In this document: positions 1 through 7,321 of the stretch, piece by piece | Layout: each line of letters begins with the position of its first letter | How positions within the stretch are numbered: the stretch's first letter is position 1 | IMG/VR virus record: IMGVR_UViG_3300023184_000037 | Location: 1-64,000 of that record | Reading direction: 5' to 3' (one strand) | Length of the DNA: 64,000 nucleotides | Source: a virus | The notes under the pieces: model-generated | Database searches by the model: none | The model's input: only the letters and a program-made list of their open reading frames with translations | Told to the model about the DNA's origin: nothing | Translations under genes and position numbers: made by a program

Positions 1-78
1 AGAAACAATATAAAACTAATAAAACAATTAGAGAGTGAGCTTGGTACAACGATCAAGACACATCTTGCTAAACACTAG
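1..78 (+). CDS. 3' end of an unidentified gene (partial)
   Basis: An open frame runs in from the left edge and stops at TAG (76-78), seven bases before the next ATG. Only the last 25 residues are visible, ending in LGTTIKTHLAKH. This is too short to identify. The tight spacing to the next gene on the same strand suggests the two are co-transcribed. Confidence 0.55.
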   Translation, partial: RNNIKLIKQLESELGTTIKTHLAKH

Positions 79-84
79 AAAATT

Positions 85-1269
85 ATGAGTACAGTAGGAG
101 ATTTTAAAGCCCGTTTTGAAGCGGCGGTCAATCAGACCAATACAGATCAAAGAATAAACGAATCAATTGATTCACTTTTAAATGAAGGTAAGGTTAATGC
201 AGATACTATGCAAGGAGAGGTAGACAATCCAGGTTCTCTTCATGGAAATATGGTCTTAATCAATGCACTTTCCGCAACTAAAACAGGAATCGCAGATTAT
301 AAAGAATTTGCAAAAAACTATCCAAATGGAATTCCAACAACATTTATCTTAAATTATTTTGCGTCACTGAATCCTAAAGAATCAGTAGAACTTGCAGGAT
401 ATTTATATTCAGCAACGACACCAACAGACTTAAAAACAAACATGTACTCCAATAGAAATTCAGTACTTGGTAGATTATTTGACCAAAAACCAACAGGACT
501 TGGAAAAGGAGAAGCACTTATTGCATGGTTAATTAGAGGTGCAGTAATTCAAGGTGGTGGAGAGAGTTATGATGTTATCATTAATGGAAAAGACACATTT
601 GAGGTTAAAGATTATAGTAATGGAAATTCAGCAATCCGGGCTGGAGTAAAATCAAAAGTTAGTAACTTTGAATTTTGGAGAGAGATTAGTGATACACTAT
701 CAAGAATCGATAAACTGACAGGATATTCTGCTGGAAAACCTAAATTTGATATTAGCAAATACTTCTCTACTGAAATGACAGCTGCCTCAAATTACTTAAT
801 GGGTAGAAAGGGAACTATCATGTCAGGTGAATGTAATTTAACAGATTTTAAAAATCTTAATAAATTTTACGAAGAGGCCGCTAAAGTTGAAAATAACCTA
901 CAAGGCTATACCAATGTGATATTAAGAGGACCAAATTCGAAACCAATTGAATTAAGTATCGACCTTCTAGACCCAACTCAAGTAACTGGTGATACAATTA
1001 CTTTTAATGTTGCAAAAGGAGACCAAACAGGTACCTATATCTTGGCAGAATTAAAGAGGTTAAAATATGTCAGAAATCCAAAAGACTTACAAGTAGACAT
1101 GCAAAAGGCAGTTGACCAAATTCACGCAGGTCTTACATATATTGTCTTCCGTAAAAATACAATAAACATTACAACTGATTTTGTACCAGCTGCGGTTTCA
1201 ACATCATCTCTATATTTCGTAGAGAGAAGTATTAAAGAGCCTACAATAGACCATAATTTGGATGACTAA
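85..1269 (+). CDS. Putative PD-(D/E)XK nuclease-fold protein
   Basis: 394 residues. The centre of the protein reads GKGEALIAWLIRG, then ESYDV, then TFEVKDYS. This E - D - ExK arrangement on a helix and beta strands is typical of the PD-(D/E)XK nuclease fold, which is used by restriction enzymes and phage end-processing nucleases. I see no other domain, signal peptide or membrane segment. It is followed by an overlapping small gene (its stop lies inside that gene's start region) and then by genes for capsid-targeted proteins, so a head-related or DNA-processing role is possible. The fold is inferred from a short motif; a structural protein without nuclease activity is the alternative. Confidence 0.5.
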   Translation: MSTVGDFKARFEAAVNQTNTDQRINESIDSLLNEGKVNADTMQGEVDNPGSLHGNMVLINALSATKTGIADYKEFAKNYPNGIPTTFILNYFASLNPKESVELAGYLYSATTPTDLKTNMYSNRNSVLGRLFDQKPTGLGKGEALIAWLIRGAVIQGGGESYDVIINGKDTFEVKDYSNGNSAIRAGVKSKVSNFEFWREISDTLSRIDKLTGYSAGKPKFDISKYFSTEMTAASNYLMGRKGTIMSGECNLTDFKNLNKFYEEAAKVENNLQGYTNVILRGPNSKPIELSIDLLDPTQVTGDTITFNVAKGDQTGTYILAELKRLKYVRNPKDLQVDMQKAVDQIHAGLTYIVFRKNTINITTDFVPAAVSTSSLYFVERSIKEPTIDHNLDD

Positions 1270-1432
1270 GAAAGAATGGAACAATTACGTTGACACTGGT
1301 TATGTACCTCAAAAATATATAAAAGAGATAGTAACTCGAATCAAGCACAATATGATTCTCGATACTCGACATATACAGGTTTACATGACCCATAGTTCAA
1401 TCATAGAGCTCTACCTAAAAATGGATAAATAG
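1262..1432 (+). CDS. Small hypothetical protein (56 aa)
   Basis: The ATG at 1262 lies inside the end of the preceding gene, whose TAA is at 1267-1269, giving a translationally coupled ATGACTAA overlap. The frame stays open to TAG at 1430-1432. The product begins MTKKEWNNYVDTGYVPQKY and is basic, with no membrane segment. I do not recognise it. It fills an otherwise empty gap, and the overlap makes it a credible real gene. Confidence 0.55.
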   Translation: MTKKEWNNYVDTGYVPQKYIKEIVTRIKHNMILDTRHIQVYMTHSSIIELYLKMDK

Positions 1433-1451
1433 AATAAAATAAAACTAAATC

Positions 1452-2081
1452 ATGAAAAAAATAAAACTATTTGAAGAATTCATCAATGAAGCTTCATACG
1501 TCCCAACTGACTTAAACGATGCAGATGAGTCCAGTCAACTAGACTATATTAAAAGAAATAGTAAATACGAGACAGCGCTTGACAAAATTGAAAACCCATC
1601 AGAAAAGGTTCAACTTGCTGCGGTTAAATCAAATCCACAAGAACTACAATTTATTAAAGATCCATCTGAAAAAGTACAGATAGCCGCAGTAAGTGTAGAT
1701 TCTTATAAGTTTAAAAACACAACAACTCCGATAGATGCCAACTTTGATAATGCAATGCAGTATATTAAAGATCCATCCGAAAGGGTAAAGGTTGCCGCAG
1801 TTTCTAAGTTTGGTTATACGATTAAATATATTGAAAAACCTTCAGAGAGACTAAAAATGATGGCTATTGAAACTGATCCTGTATCGATTAAGTATATGAA
1901 AAATCCATCAGAAGAACTACAAATTGCAGCAGTATCACACCCAAGACCAAACGGTAGTATTATCATTAAACACATTGAGAAACCAACCCCAAAAGTACAA
2001 CTAATTGCAATTCAAAAAAACCCTTACATCCTAAGCGATATTAAGAACCCAACAGATGAGGTTAAGGCCTTAGCAAAATAA
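1452..2081 (+). CDS. Capsid-targeted repeat protein (seven HEAT-like repeats)
   Basis: The N-terminus KKIKLFEEFINE followed by A matches the T4 capsid-targeting peptide of the internal proteins (MKTYQEFIAE before A), which the prohead protease removes after E. Residues from about 44 to the end carry seven copies of a roughly 20-30 residue unit with the core [YF]I-x-[ND]P[ST]E-x-[VL]-[QK]-h-x-A[VI], for example FIKDPSEKVQIAAV. Such units probably form a helical solenoid of the kind that binds protein or nucleic acid. It sits in a small operon with two more genes that carry the same leader. By analogy with T4 internal proteins it may be packaged in the head and delivered into the host. Targeting is inferred; the repeats are directly visible. 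Confidence 0.65.
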   Translation: MKKIKLFEEFINEASYVPTDLNDADESSQLDYIKRNSKYETALDKIENPSEKVQLAAVKSNPQELQFIKDPSEKVQIAAVSVDSYKFKNTTTPIDANFDNAMQYIKDPSERVKVAAVSKFGYTIKYIEKPSERLKMMAIETDPVSIKYMKNPSEELQIAAVSHPRPNGSIIIKHIEKPTPKVQLIAIQKNPYILSDIKNPTDEVKALAK

Positions 2082-2093
2082 TAAACAGAAACC

Positions 2094-2327
2094 ATGAAAC
2101 ACATTAAAGTATTTGAAGATTTCAAGGACACCAATCCTGTAAACGAGTCAATGGCATTATCTCAATATTACAGAAACTCTGACAAGGAGGTAAAAGATAT
2201 TGCAAAACAAATAGATGCTATTATCAACACAGCAGATTTTGTAGTACCGTCAAGTAAAGATAAACTATTGGACCTAATCACCGACCTAACAGATGCATAC
2301 CTAGCAGATATGCGTGACGAAGAATAA
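2094..2327 (+). CDS. Small capsid-targeted protein (77 aa)
   Basis: The start MKHIKVFEDF resembles the leader of the previous gene, with NE followed by S at about residues 17-19 (PVNES) as a possible prohead-protease site. The remainder is a short, acidic, probably helical protein ending DMRDEE. No enzyme motif is visible. It lies 12 bases after the previous stop and looks co-transcribed. Its role is unknown; a packaged internal protein is the best guess. Confidence 0.5.
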   Translation: MKHIKVFEDFKDTNPVNESMALSQYYRNSDKEVKDIAKQIDAIINTADFVVPSSKDKLLDLITDLTDAYLADMRDEE

Positions 2328-2339
2328 ACCAAGCAAACT

Positions 2340-2534
2340 ATGTGGGTAATAGTAAAAATGATAACACATCATACAGGAGTCCAGTTACCGGTAATCTTGG
2401 TCGACTCCCATTCTGAAATCATGACATTTCAAATCGAGGACGAGGCTCAAAAGATGAGAGAACTTTTTGCAGCCAATTCAGATTCTGGGCATGAATACAT
2501 AGTAAAGAAATACGATACATTAAAAAGAAACTAA
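2340..2534 (+). CDS. Hypothetical protein (64 aa)
   Basis: A short protein starting MWVIVKM with two probable beta strands and a motif SDSGHEYIVKKY near the end. Similar small proteins with an SDSG-x-x-Y pattern occur in other T4-like phages without an assigned function; this is from memory and was not checked. It is placed 12 bases after its upstream neighbour and 3 bases before the next gene, inside the operon of capsid-targeted proteins, but has no targeting leader itself. Confidence 0.5.
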   Translation: MWVIVKMITHHTGVQLPVILVDSHSEIMTFQIEDEAQKMRELFAANSDSGHEYIVKKYDTLKRN

Positions 2535-2537
2535 ACT

Positions 2538-2945
2538 ATGAAACCGGTAAAACTATTCGAAGAATTCTTAAATGAGTCCCAAAAGGAGAGCGCTGCCATA
2601 CAAAAGGTAGAAGCACTTCCAAAGGGTTCCATATTTGATGATGCAAAACGAATAGACTCTATCTTCCAAATCAGCAACCGTCCCTGGAGCGAAGTAGTTC
2701 AAGCATGGGAAGAGAATCAGAAACAGGCCAAACCTAAAACTGTAAATCCTAAGGATATACAAATAACCCAAAGGAATATACAATCAAGTAAGGTACAAGA
2801 AATGATACTCCGTAAAGGACCCCTTAAAACAATTAATGTTATAGAATACCCAGAAGGAATGGTAATCCCTGATGGACACCATCGCTTAACAACAGCATGG
2901 GCACTAGGAATCACCAAACTCAAAGTCAACCTTTTAAAAGTCTAA
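2538..2945 (+). CDS. Capsid-targeted ParB/sulfiredoxin-fold protein
   Basis: 135 residues. It opens with MKPVKLFEEFLNE followed by S, the same leader as the repeat protein upstream and similar to T4 internal proteins. The C-terminal half contains IQITQRNIQSSKV, then INVIEYPEGMVIPDGHHRL, then a helix and LKVNLLKV. DGHHR with the preceding strand is the signature of the ParB/sulfiredoxin (Srx) superfamily, which includes nucleotidases, kinases and ParB-type CTPases. The combination suggests a small enzyme packaged in the head and injected, in the way T4 injects Alt, though the activity cannot be named. It is the last gene before a strong terminator. Confidence 0.6.
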   Translation: MKPVKLFEEFLNESQKESAAIQKVEALPKGSIFDDAKRIDSIFQISNRPWSEVVQAWEENQKQAKPKTVNPKDIQITQRNIQSSKVQEMILRKGPLKTINVIEYPEGMVIPDGHHRLTTAWALGITKLKVNLLKV

Positions 2946-2964
2946 TCCAACCCAAACCCCCTAC

Positions 2965-2992
2965 AGAGGACCCTAACAGGTCCTCTTTTTTT
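2965..2992 (+). terminator. Rho-independent terminator
   Basis: A perfect 8-bp stem AGAGGACC / GGTCCTCT with loop CTAACA is followed by seven T. It ends the operon 85-2945. Confidence 0.9.
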
Positions 2993-3762
2993 ATGCCCTA
3001 TCCCCAGGTCCGGCACGTCCGACATCCCCGTCCCCCACAATAAAAAACCGATAGAAATAAAACCATAAAACAAAAACATCCCAGACACCTTATACATCTC
3101 TATATAGATATACAGCATAATAAGGATATAAACCCCCTATAAGGAATCCTACTCCCCCTCCCCATCCCCATACCTCTCTAGTTTTTAAGCCCTCAATGGT
3201 CCCTTACACCCGTACCCGTAGGGACCAATCTCCAGTCAACCAGGTACCCAGGTTCTACCTTTCTTATTAAAATGATATATACCCACACCAAAAGCCCAGT
3301 AGGTCCTTCAATGGTCTCTCAATGTCACCTATAGGCCAAGTCAATGTTGATAATTGGGCCTTAAACCTCTCGTCGAGTTGGGTCACCCTCCGAGGCACTC
3401 CGGACCCTCTTTATACTCCCAGGGACCTCCCAGCGCTACCAAAATCAACCGTGACCATGCCCAGCTCCAGAAACCCCTTGCCCCTGAGGGGAAAGCAATT
3501 CTACCTTGCCCGGCCATTGGTACTACCAGCCGCCCCATCTACCGCTGGCTCAAACCGACCCCCGGTTATTGGTTACCATACAACCGACGCTACCGGTGCC
3601 ACCCGTCCCCCTTGCCCCTGCTGCAAAAACAATCCTGATTGGGCCGGCCAACATTTTTTCATTGGAAATCTGAAACTGCCAGACCCGTAACGCACGAAAT
3701 CCGGGAACACCACACTCCCGGAAGTCGCTATCTAATTAAGGCAGTAGGGTGCCAGCCGTATA
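2993..3762. other. GC-rich non-coding block 1
   Basis: About 770 bases between two converging transcription units with no convincing gene. Line 3481-3540 is 60% GC against about 30% in typical coding lines of this window. The plus strand is rich in runs of C. It holds TCAATG motifs at about 3195, 3308, 3316 and 3341, an inverted repeat TGGTCCC / GGGACCA (3198-3228) and another TCCGGGA / TCCCGGA (around 3701-3722). The open frames here have odd composition (Pro, Ser, Arg) and no recognisable domain. Motif content is shared with the block at 8615-10078. Function is unknown; a packaging, replication or recombination site are possibilities. Confidence 0.6.
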
Positions 3763-4866
3763 TTATAGTTCTACTACTGTCTTTAATTCTTCTGGTACGG
3801 CATCCTTGTCGAAACCGAATAATTTGTCGAAGGCATTACTTTCCCCAGTTAGGGCCTTTCTTTCTTCTGCTAGTACCTCGTCGTTAAATAGGTCTCTTGT
3901 ATATCTCCCTTCGTCGAAGCTAACACCGTCCTGTAATTCGAAATATAGTTTTTTACCGACCTGTCCTGTACGGTTTTTAGAGAATTCCATGAATCTTCTA
4001 CCGCTATTTTCAGAACCGTCCCAGTCCAACATCATCATCGCGGTCGTCATGTGTTTCAGTTTATTAGAACCTACGAAGTTACCACCTTTAGATAATTGCA
4101 GGATAGTTACGAACGTTGTATAGGTTTTTGTCGCATTACCACCTTTGTTATGCTGAGTCATTAGGTCTAGGAACCACTTTTCAGTTTTTGAACGGGTCAT
4201 GTTACATTCCTCCTTGATGGTGTCGTTAACCTCTGTATAAGAGTCTGTTAATACAACGTCCCATCCTTGGTGGAGTACACCTTCTATAATCCCTTTAGGA
4301 CAAGACTCTGTATAGTCAGATAGGAATAGGATAGGTAATTGTCCCCAGTGTGGGAAACGTTTAAGGTAACGGGCCATATCTATCTGGTTCATTTCAGCAG
4401 AGATGAATAGAACACGTTTTCCAGTTGCATGTAATTTACTTAGTAGTTCTAATAGCACTGTAGTTTTACCGACACCTGGAGCTCCAGCAGCCATTATATT
4501 TGTTCCAGGTAGGAAACCACCTTCAGTTGAACAAAACTGGTCGAAGATAGTTCCAGTTGGAAGGCTAGTGAATAGGGAGTCATCGATATTTAAGTCGTCC
4601 AATTTGGTTAATGTAACCTCAACTGGAGCACAAGGGTTAGAGGTTGAACCTAATGTTGAGGTCTGATAATCGTTATTATAGTCCTTATTACTTGTCCATC
4701 GCCCAGTTTCGGTAATGTTGATAACACGGTTTGCGTCTTGGTTGTCAATCCAATCGAATTTAGGGTGAGTTGGGTCAATTAGGATAGTGTTTGATTTGTC
4801 CTTAGTGTTAACTAAGATGATTAATTCTGGAGTTTGTGGGACGATGATGTAAGATTGTCTGTTCAT
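3763..4866 (-). CDS. RadA-like RecA-fold ATPase
   Basis: 367 residues. The stretch GGFLPGTNIMAAGAPGVGKTT (Walker A at 128-136) followed by RVLFISAEMNQIDMARYLKR matches the RadA/Sms and KaiC branch of RecA-fold ATPases. WDVVLTDSY (202-210) is the Walker B strand. KNRTG at 297-301 corresponds to the RadA KNRFG motif that is needed for DNA-dependent activity. No N-terminal zinc finger or C-terminal Lon-like domain is seen, so it is shorter than cellular RadA. A role in branch migration or as a helicase loader/helicase is likely. It has its own strong promoter upstream. A DnaB-type helicase core is the main alternative. Confidence 0.65.
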   Translation of the reverse strand: MNRQSYIIVPQTPELIILVNTKDKSNTILIDPTHPKFDWIDNQDANRVINITETGRWTSNKDYNNDYQTSTLGSTSNPCAPVEVTLTKLDDLNIDDSLFTSLPTGTIFDQFCSTEGGFLPGTNIMAAGAPGVGKTTVLLELLSKLHATGKRVLFISAEMNQIDMARYLKRFPHWGQLPILFLSDYTESCPKGIIEGVLHQGWDVVLTDSYTEVNDTIKEECNMTRSKTEKWFLDLMTQHNKGGNATKTYTTFVTILQLSKGGNFVGSNKLKHMTTAMMMLDWDGSENSGRRFMEFSKNRTGQVGKKLYFELQDGVSFDEGRYTRDLFNDEVLAEERKALTGESNAFDKLFGFDKDAVPEELKTVVEL

Positions 4867-4875
4867 AATGTGGTG

Positions 4876-4951
4876 TTTTAATTAGATATGTAAATATAAT
4901 CAATAAGTTTGAAAGGGGAAAACTTTAAGTGTTAAATTTTTGTTAAAGTTT
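4876..4951 (-). promoter_or_regulatory. Bipartite Bacteroidota-type promoter
   Basis: Read on the minus strand, the -7 box TATATTTAC (4890-4898) is followed by ATATCTAATTAAAAC. The -33 element GTTTTCCCC (4915-4923) lies exactly 16 bases upstream of it. Further up lies a copy of the ACTTTAACAAA-type element (4931-4951). It drives the RadA-like gene. Confidence 0.75.
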
Positions 4952-5427
4952 TATGCAAGTTTTTCTAATTGCATAAGTGCTTTACCCCAGATAGGAGCAA
5001 TTTTCTGAGAAATTCTCTTACCATAAGCAGAGTATGCTATACCTTGGTTCCAAAGGAAATGCTCATAGTCATAACCATATTGTTCTACTGCACCTTCAGC
5101 GATCCAACGTAAGGCAGTAACCTCATCACGGGCACCCATTTGAATGGTATTCTCTATAAGAGCTTGGAAGGCTTTATCAGCTTCGAACTCAGCAGCTAAT
5201 TCCTCTTCACGGTTATCAGCACAAACTTGTTCAAAACGGGCGAAATCAGCCTCCAGTTCCTCAGTTGTTAAGGCATATACATTAATAGTACGAGGACGGA
5301 AACCGTAGGCATCCTTATGGAAATCCGAATATAGGAGAATCATATTCTCTCTGTGAGACAACTCATAATTATGAGCCAATTTAGATTCGATTTCGTTTGC
5401 TTCGGTGATTTGTGATTGTGTCATCAT
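4951..5427 (-). CDS. Conserved hypothetical protein (158 aa)
   Basis: A soluble, acidic, mostly helical protein with the stretch LLYSDFHKDAYGFRPR near residue 30-46 and a C-terminal aromatic helix region. SDxHKDxxGxRPR motifs are common in unassigned phage proteins. No catalytic signature is recognised. It has its own copy of the bipartite promoter and is separated from the next minus-strand gene by a second promoter, so it is probably an independently regulated, early, highly expressed gene. Confidence 0.6.
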   Translation of the reverse strand: MMTQSQITEANEIESKLAHNYELSHRENMILLYSDFHKDAYGFRPRTINVYALTTEELEADFARFEQVCADNREEELAAEFEADKAFQALIENTIQMGARDEVTALRWIAEGAVEQYGYDYEHFLWNQGIAYSAYGKRISQKIAPIWGKALMQLEKLA

Positions 5428-5441
5428 GGTGTTTCTTTGTT

Positions 5442-5518
5442 TTAATTAGATATGTAAATATAATACAATTCCATGAATCCGGAAACTTTAAAGTGTTAAA
5501 TTTATGTTAAAATTTCAC
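5442..5518 (-). promoter_or_regulatory. Bipartite Bacteroidota-type promoter
   Basis: On the minus strand: -7 box TATATTTAC (5454-5462), -33 element GTTTCCGG (5479-5486) 16 bases upstream, and an upstream TTTAACA-type repeat (5493-5517). It is placed just before the 158-aa gene. Confidence 0.75.
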
Positions 5519-5545
5519 ATAAAAAAAGGGACCTTTCGGTCCCTT
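5519..5545 (-). terminator. Rho-independent terminator
   Basis: On the minus strand an 8-bp stem AAGGGACC / GGTCCCTT with a GAAA tetraloop is followed by seven T. It lies 20 bases downstream of the stop of the 378-aa gene and directly upstream of the next promoter, so it insulates the two units. Confidence 0.9.
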
Positions 5546-5565
5546 GGATAATATCTGTTTGGCTC

Positions 5566-6702
5566 TTAGTTTAATAATGAGCCATTACGTACTAATTCTC
5601 TACCTCCAAAAAGGTCTGGCATAGTATTTTCGTGGTCAAATGATTTTTTACCGAATAGGTTACCAGATTTAACCATTAAACTAGATGCATCGTAATCTTG
5701 CATATTGGTATCGATAATTCCAGCACCATGGGTTGCAAAGTGAGTAACACCATTGATAACATCCCATACAGAAGTATTAGATTTAGCATGTTTCATTTGG
5801 TTACTATTTAAGGATTCGAAACCTGCTTTATAGAATGCATTCATATTTTCAGATAATGGAATCCAGTTATCAGCACGTTCTCCAGCAAACGGTTCAATAA
5901 GGTTATGTGCAAATTGTAATTCGTTTAAGGAAGCAGGAGTGTTATGAGCAGCTCTTACACGGTCAGCAAATCCAGTAGGTGCAAAGTTATTCTTACGTAA
6001 GTTGTTCATATTTTCAAAGAACTTCTCCATAGAACCTTGGTCCAAAGAATTAAGAGTATAAGACTCTTCTGACATAGGAGCAGTTAAACCATTAGTACAC
6101 CATTGACGATTAATATAAGGAAGTACTTGGAAACCGTCTTTAGGACTGTTTTGGAATGTAACTCCTCCAGTAAATACCTCATTTGATAAACCCTGTATTG
6201 CGAAATTTGCATTTGGGTTAAAAGCATTAATAGTTACAATACCAGTTCCTGGGTCTACTGACCAGTTTGTTACGTCCATTCCGTGGTTATCTATGATGTT
6301 TTCAGCAACTCCCATGAATTGTTGATTAGATATACCAAATTGATCTTTCTTAGTGATAGCCACTACCGATTTACTAATAGGGTTAAGTACCAGTGTTACT
6401 TCAGAAAGTTTACCACTATTAGATGCCATTGCATTTTTCATAGTGTTAATAAACTGAGACTTGGCCTCTTTAGTAAAAAGAGATTCGAATTTGGTTGCAA
6501 ATTGGTTTGACATCCCCAATAGACCTAATAGGTTTTTGAATGCGTTTGGAGTCAAATTGATTTTTTGACCGTTATATTCGATAGATTCTCCATCGATTAA
6601 ATTGATATCGCGGAAAGGTACTACTTTACGAAGGTTTTGAGCCTCCAATGTAGCTACTTTACGTTGTTCGATTAATGAGTTAGAAAGAGTTGCAATTGCC
6701 AT
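5566..6702 (-). CDS. DUF932-like phage protein
   Basis: 378 residues. A N-terminal region with SIEYNGQKINLTPNAFKNL is followed by a mixed alpha/beta core with NPISKSVVAITKKDQFGIS and GGVTFQNSPKDGFQVLPYINRQWCTNGL. The pattern of a substrate-like strand, an NS-x-DG-like turn and RxxCxNG resembles the DUF932 family of phage and plasmid proteins, whose function is unknown. The C-terminal third is helical. It ends in a strong terminator and starts 9 bases after an ATATAAATCTAAAAT element that is shared with another gene. It is probably expressed abundantly. Confidence 0.5.
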   Translation of the reverse strand: MAIATLSNSLIEQRKVATLEAQNLRKVVPFRDINLIDGESIEYNGQKINLTPNAFKNLLGLLGMSNQFATKFESLFTKEAKSQFINTMKNAMASNSGKLSEVTLVLNPISKSVVAITKKDQFGISNQQFMGVAENIIDNHGMDVTNWSVDPGTGIVTINAFNPNANFAIQGLSNEVFTGGVTFQNSPKDGFQVLPYINRQWCTNGLTAPMSEESYTLNSLDQGSMEKFFENMNNLRKNNFAPTGFADRVRAAHNTPASLNELQFAHNLIEPFAGERADNWIPLSENMNAFYKAGFESLNSNQMKHAKSNTSVWDVINGVTHFATHGAGIIDTNMQDYDASSLMVKSGNLFGKKSFDHENTMPDLFGGRELVRNGSLLN

Positions 6703-6711
6703 AGTTATAAG

Positions 6712-6726
6712 ATTTTAGATTTATAT
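6712..6726 (-). promoter_or_regulatory. Second-class leader/promoter element ATATAAATCTAAAAT
   Basis: The identical 15-mer occurs on the other strand at 10055-10069. In both places it ends exactly 9 bases before the ATG. It differs from the TATATTTAC promoters and recalls the T4 late TATAAATA box. Function is inferred from identity and spacing only. Confidence 0.5.
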
Positions 6727-6751
6727 ATTAATTATTGGTTTTGTTTCAAGA

Positions 6752-6946
6752 TTATTTGTTAACTTTTTCGAATGAGCAGAATAGTAAAAGAGCACCCATA
6801 AGGAAGGTAATCATTGTAGTTGCAAATTCATTAAGAGCACCAGAGAATGGTACGAATTTTTGAGCGATTCCAGTTAATAAGGAATACGTAGCCCCGAACG
6901 CGATTACGGACCCGATAGCTGGAAGGATGTTGATGGTGATTTTCAT
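6752..6946 (-). CDS. Small membrane protein (64 aa)
   Basis: Two hydrophobic segments (about residues 5-27 and 41-58) are separated by a polar loop KFVPFSGALNEF, and the C-terminus SFEKVNK is charged. The topology suits an inner-membrane protein such as a holin-like or superinfection-exclusion protein, but nothing identifies which. It has its own bipartite promoter and so is expressed independently. Confidence 0.55.
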   Translation of the reverse strand: MKITINILPAIGSVIAFGATYSLLTGIAQKFVPFSGALNEFATTMITFLMGALLLFCSFEKVNK

Positions 6947-6954
6947 AGTTCTTT

Positions 6955-7033
6955 GTTTTAATTAGATATGTAAATATAATCAATAGTTTCAAAACCGGAA
7001 ACAAAAAAGTGTTAAAGTTTTGTTAAAGTTTCA
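6955..7033 (-). promoter_or_regulatory. Bipartite Bacteroidota-type promoter
   Basis: On the minus strand: -7 box TATATTTAC (6970-6978), -33 element GTTTCCGG (6995-7002) with a 16-base spacer, and two upstream ACTTTAACA copies (7009-7033). It drives the 64-aa membrane protein. Confidence 0.75.
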
Positions 7034-7034
7034 C

Positions 7035-7160
7035 CTAGTGGCGGCTCTTATTTCTATAAAGCAGGTCGGAGTCTACTCTTCCTCCCCTGGTTTAAAGGAC
7101 CGCCCGTGTCGAATCTTCCGATTCTTGGTGCTATACAGCGCGTTATGTCATTTTGTTATT
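7035..7160 (-). ncRNA. Candidate structured small RNA
   Basis: A complete promoter (7160-7226, minus strand) points into about 120 bases without an open frame; the first ATG is followed at once by TAA. The stretch folds well. An outer stem GGCGG (7040-7044) / CCGCC (7100-7104) encloses TAAA-CAGG-GGAG (7057-7071) paired with CTCC-CCTG-TTTA (7082-7094). A second hairpin GAATC / GATTC lies at 7111-7124. I tried to fit a tRNA and could not. The local GC is well above that of the genes. It could be a regulatory RNA or a 5' leader. Confidence 0.4.
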
Positions 7161-7226
7161 TTTCATATGTAAATATAATACAATTTTTTGATTCCGGAAA
7201 CAGCAGGGCCAAAAAGTTATTAACAA
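7160..7226 (-). promoter_or_regulatory. Bipartite promoter without an obvious gene
   Basis: On the minus strand: -7 box TATATTTAC (7169-7177), -33 GTTTCCGG (7194-7201), 16-base spacer, and upstream element TTGTTAATAACTTTTT (7211-7226). It faces the candidate structured RNA, back to back with the promoter of the gene at 7322. Confidence 0.7.
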
Positions 7227-7236
7227 TTTTCGGATG

Positions 7237-7315
7237 TAACTTTAACAAAACTTTAACATACTAGATTTTACCGCGTCGCCAATAATGATTATTTTTACAT
7301 ATCTAATTAAAACAC
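7237..7315 (+). promoter_or_regulatory. Bipartite Bacteroidota-type promoter
   Basis: Two upstream ACTTTAACA copies (7237-7259), -33 element ATTTTACCG (7265-7273), a 16-base spacer and the -7 box TATTTTTAC (7290-7298), then ATATCTAATTAAAAC. It drives the gene at 7322 and is divergent from the promoter at 7160-7226. Confidence 0.75.
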
Positions 7316-7321
7316 ACCATT

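Noticed and set aside
3698-3725. TCCGGGA/TCCCGGA inverted repeat as a terminator of the RadA-like gene
   Set aside because: No T tract follows on the minus strand, so termination is not supported.
3322-3887. Open frames of 82-124 residues on the plus strand in the GC-rich block
   Set aside because: Three frames overlap each other, have Pro/Ser/Arg-skewed composition and no domain. This is typical of chance frames in GC-rich non-coding DNA.
7040-7124. A tRNA in the hairpin region
   Set aside because: CGAATC resembles a T-loop, but no acceptor, D- and anticodon-arm arrangement fits on either strand.
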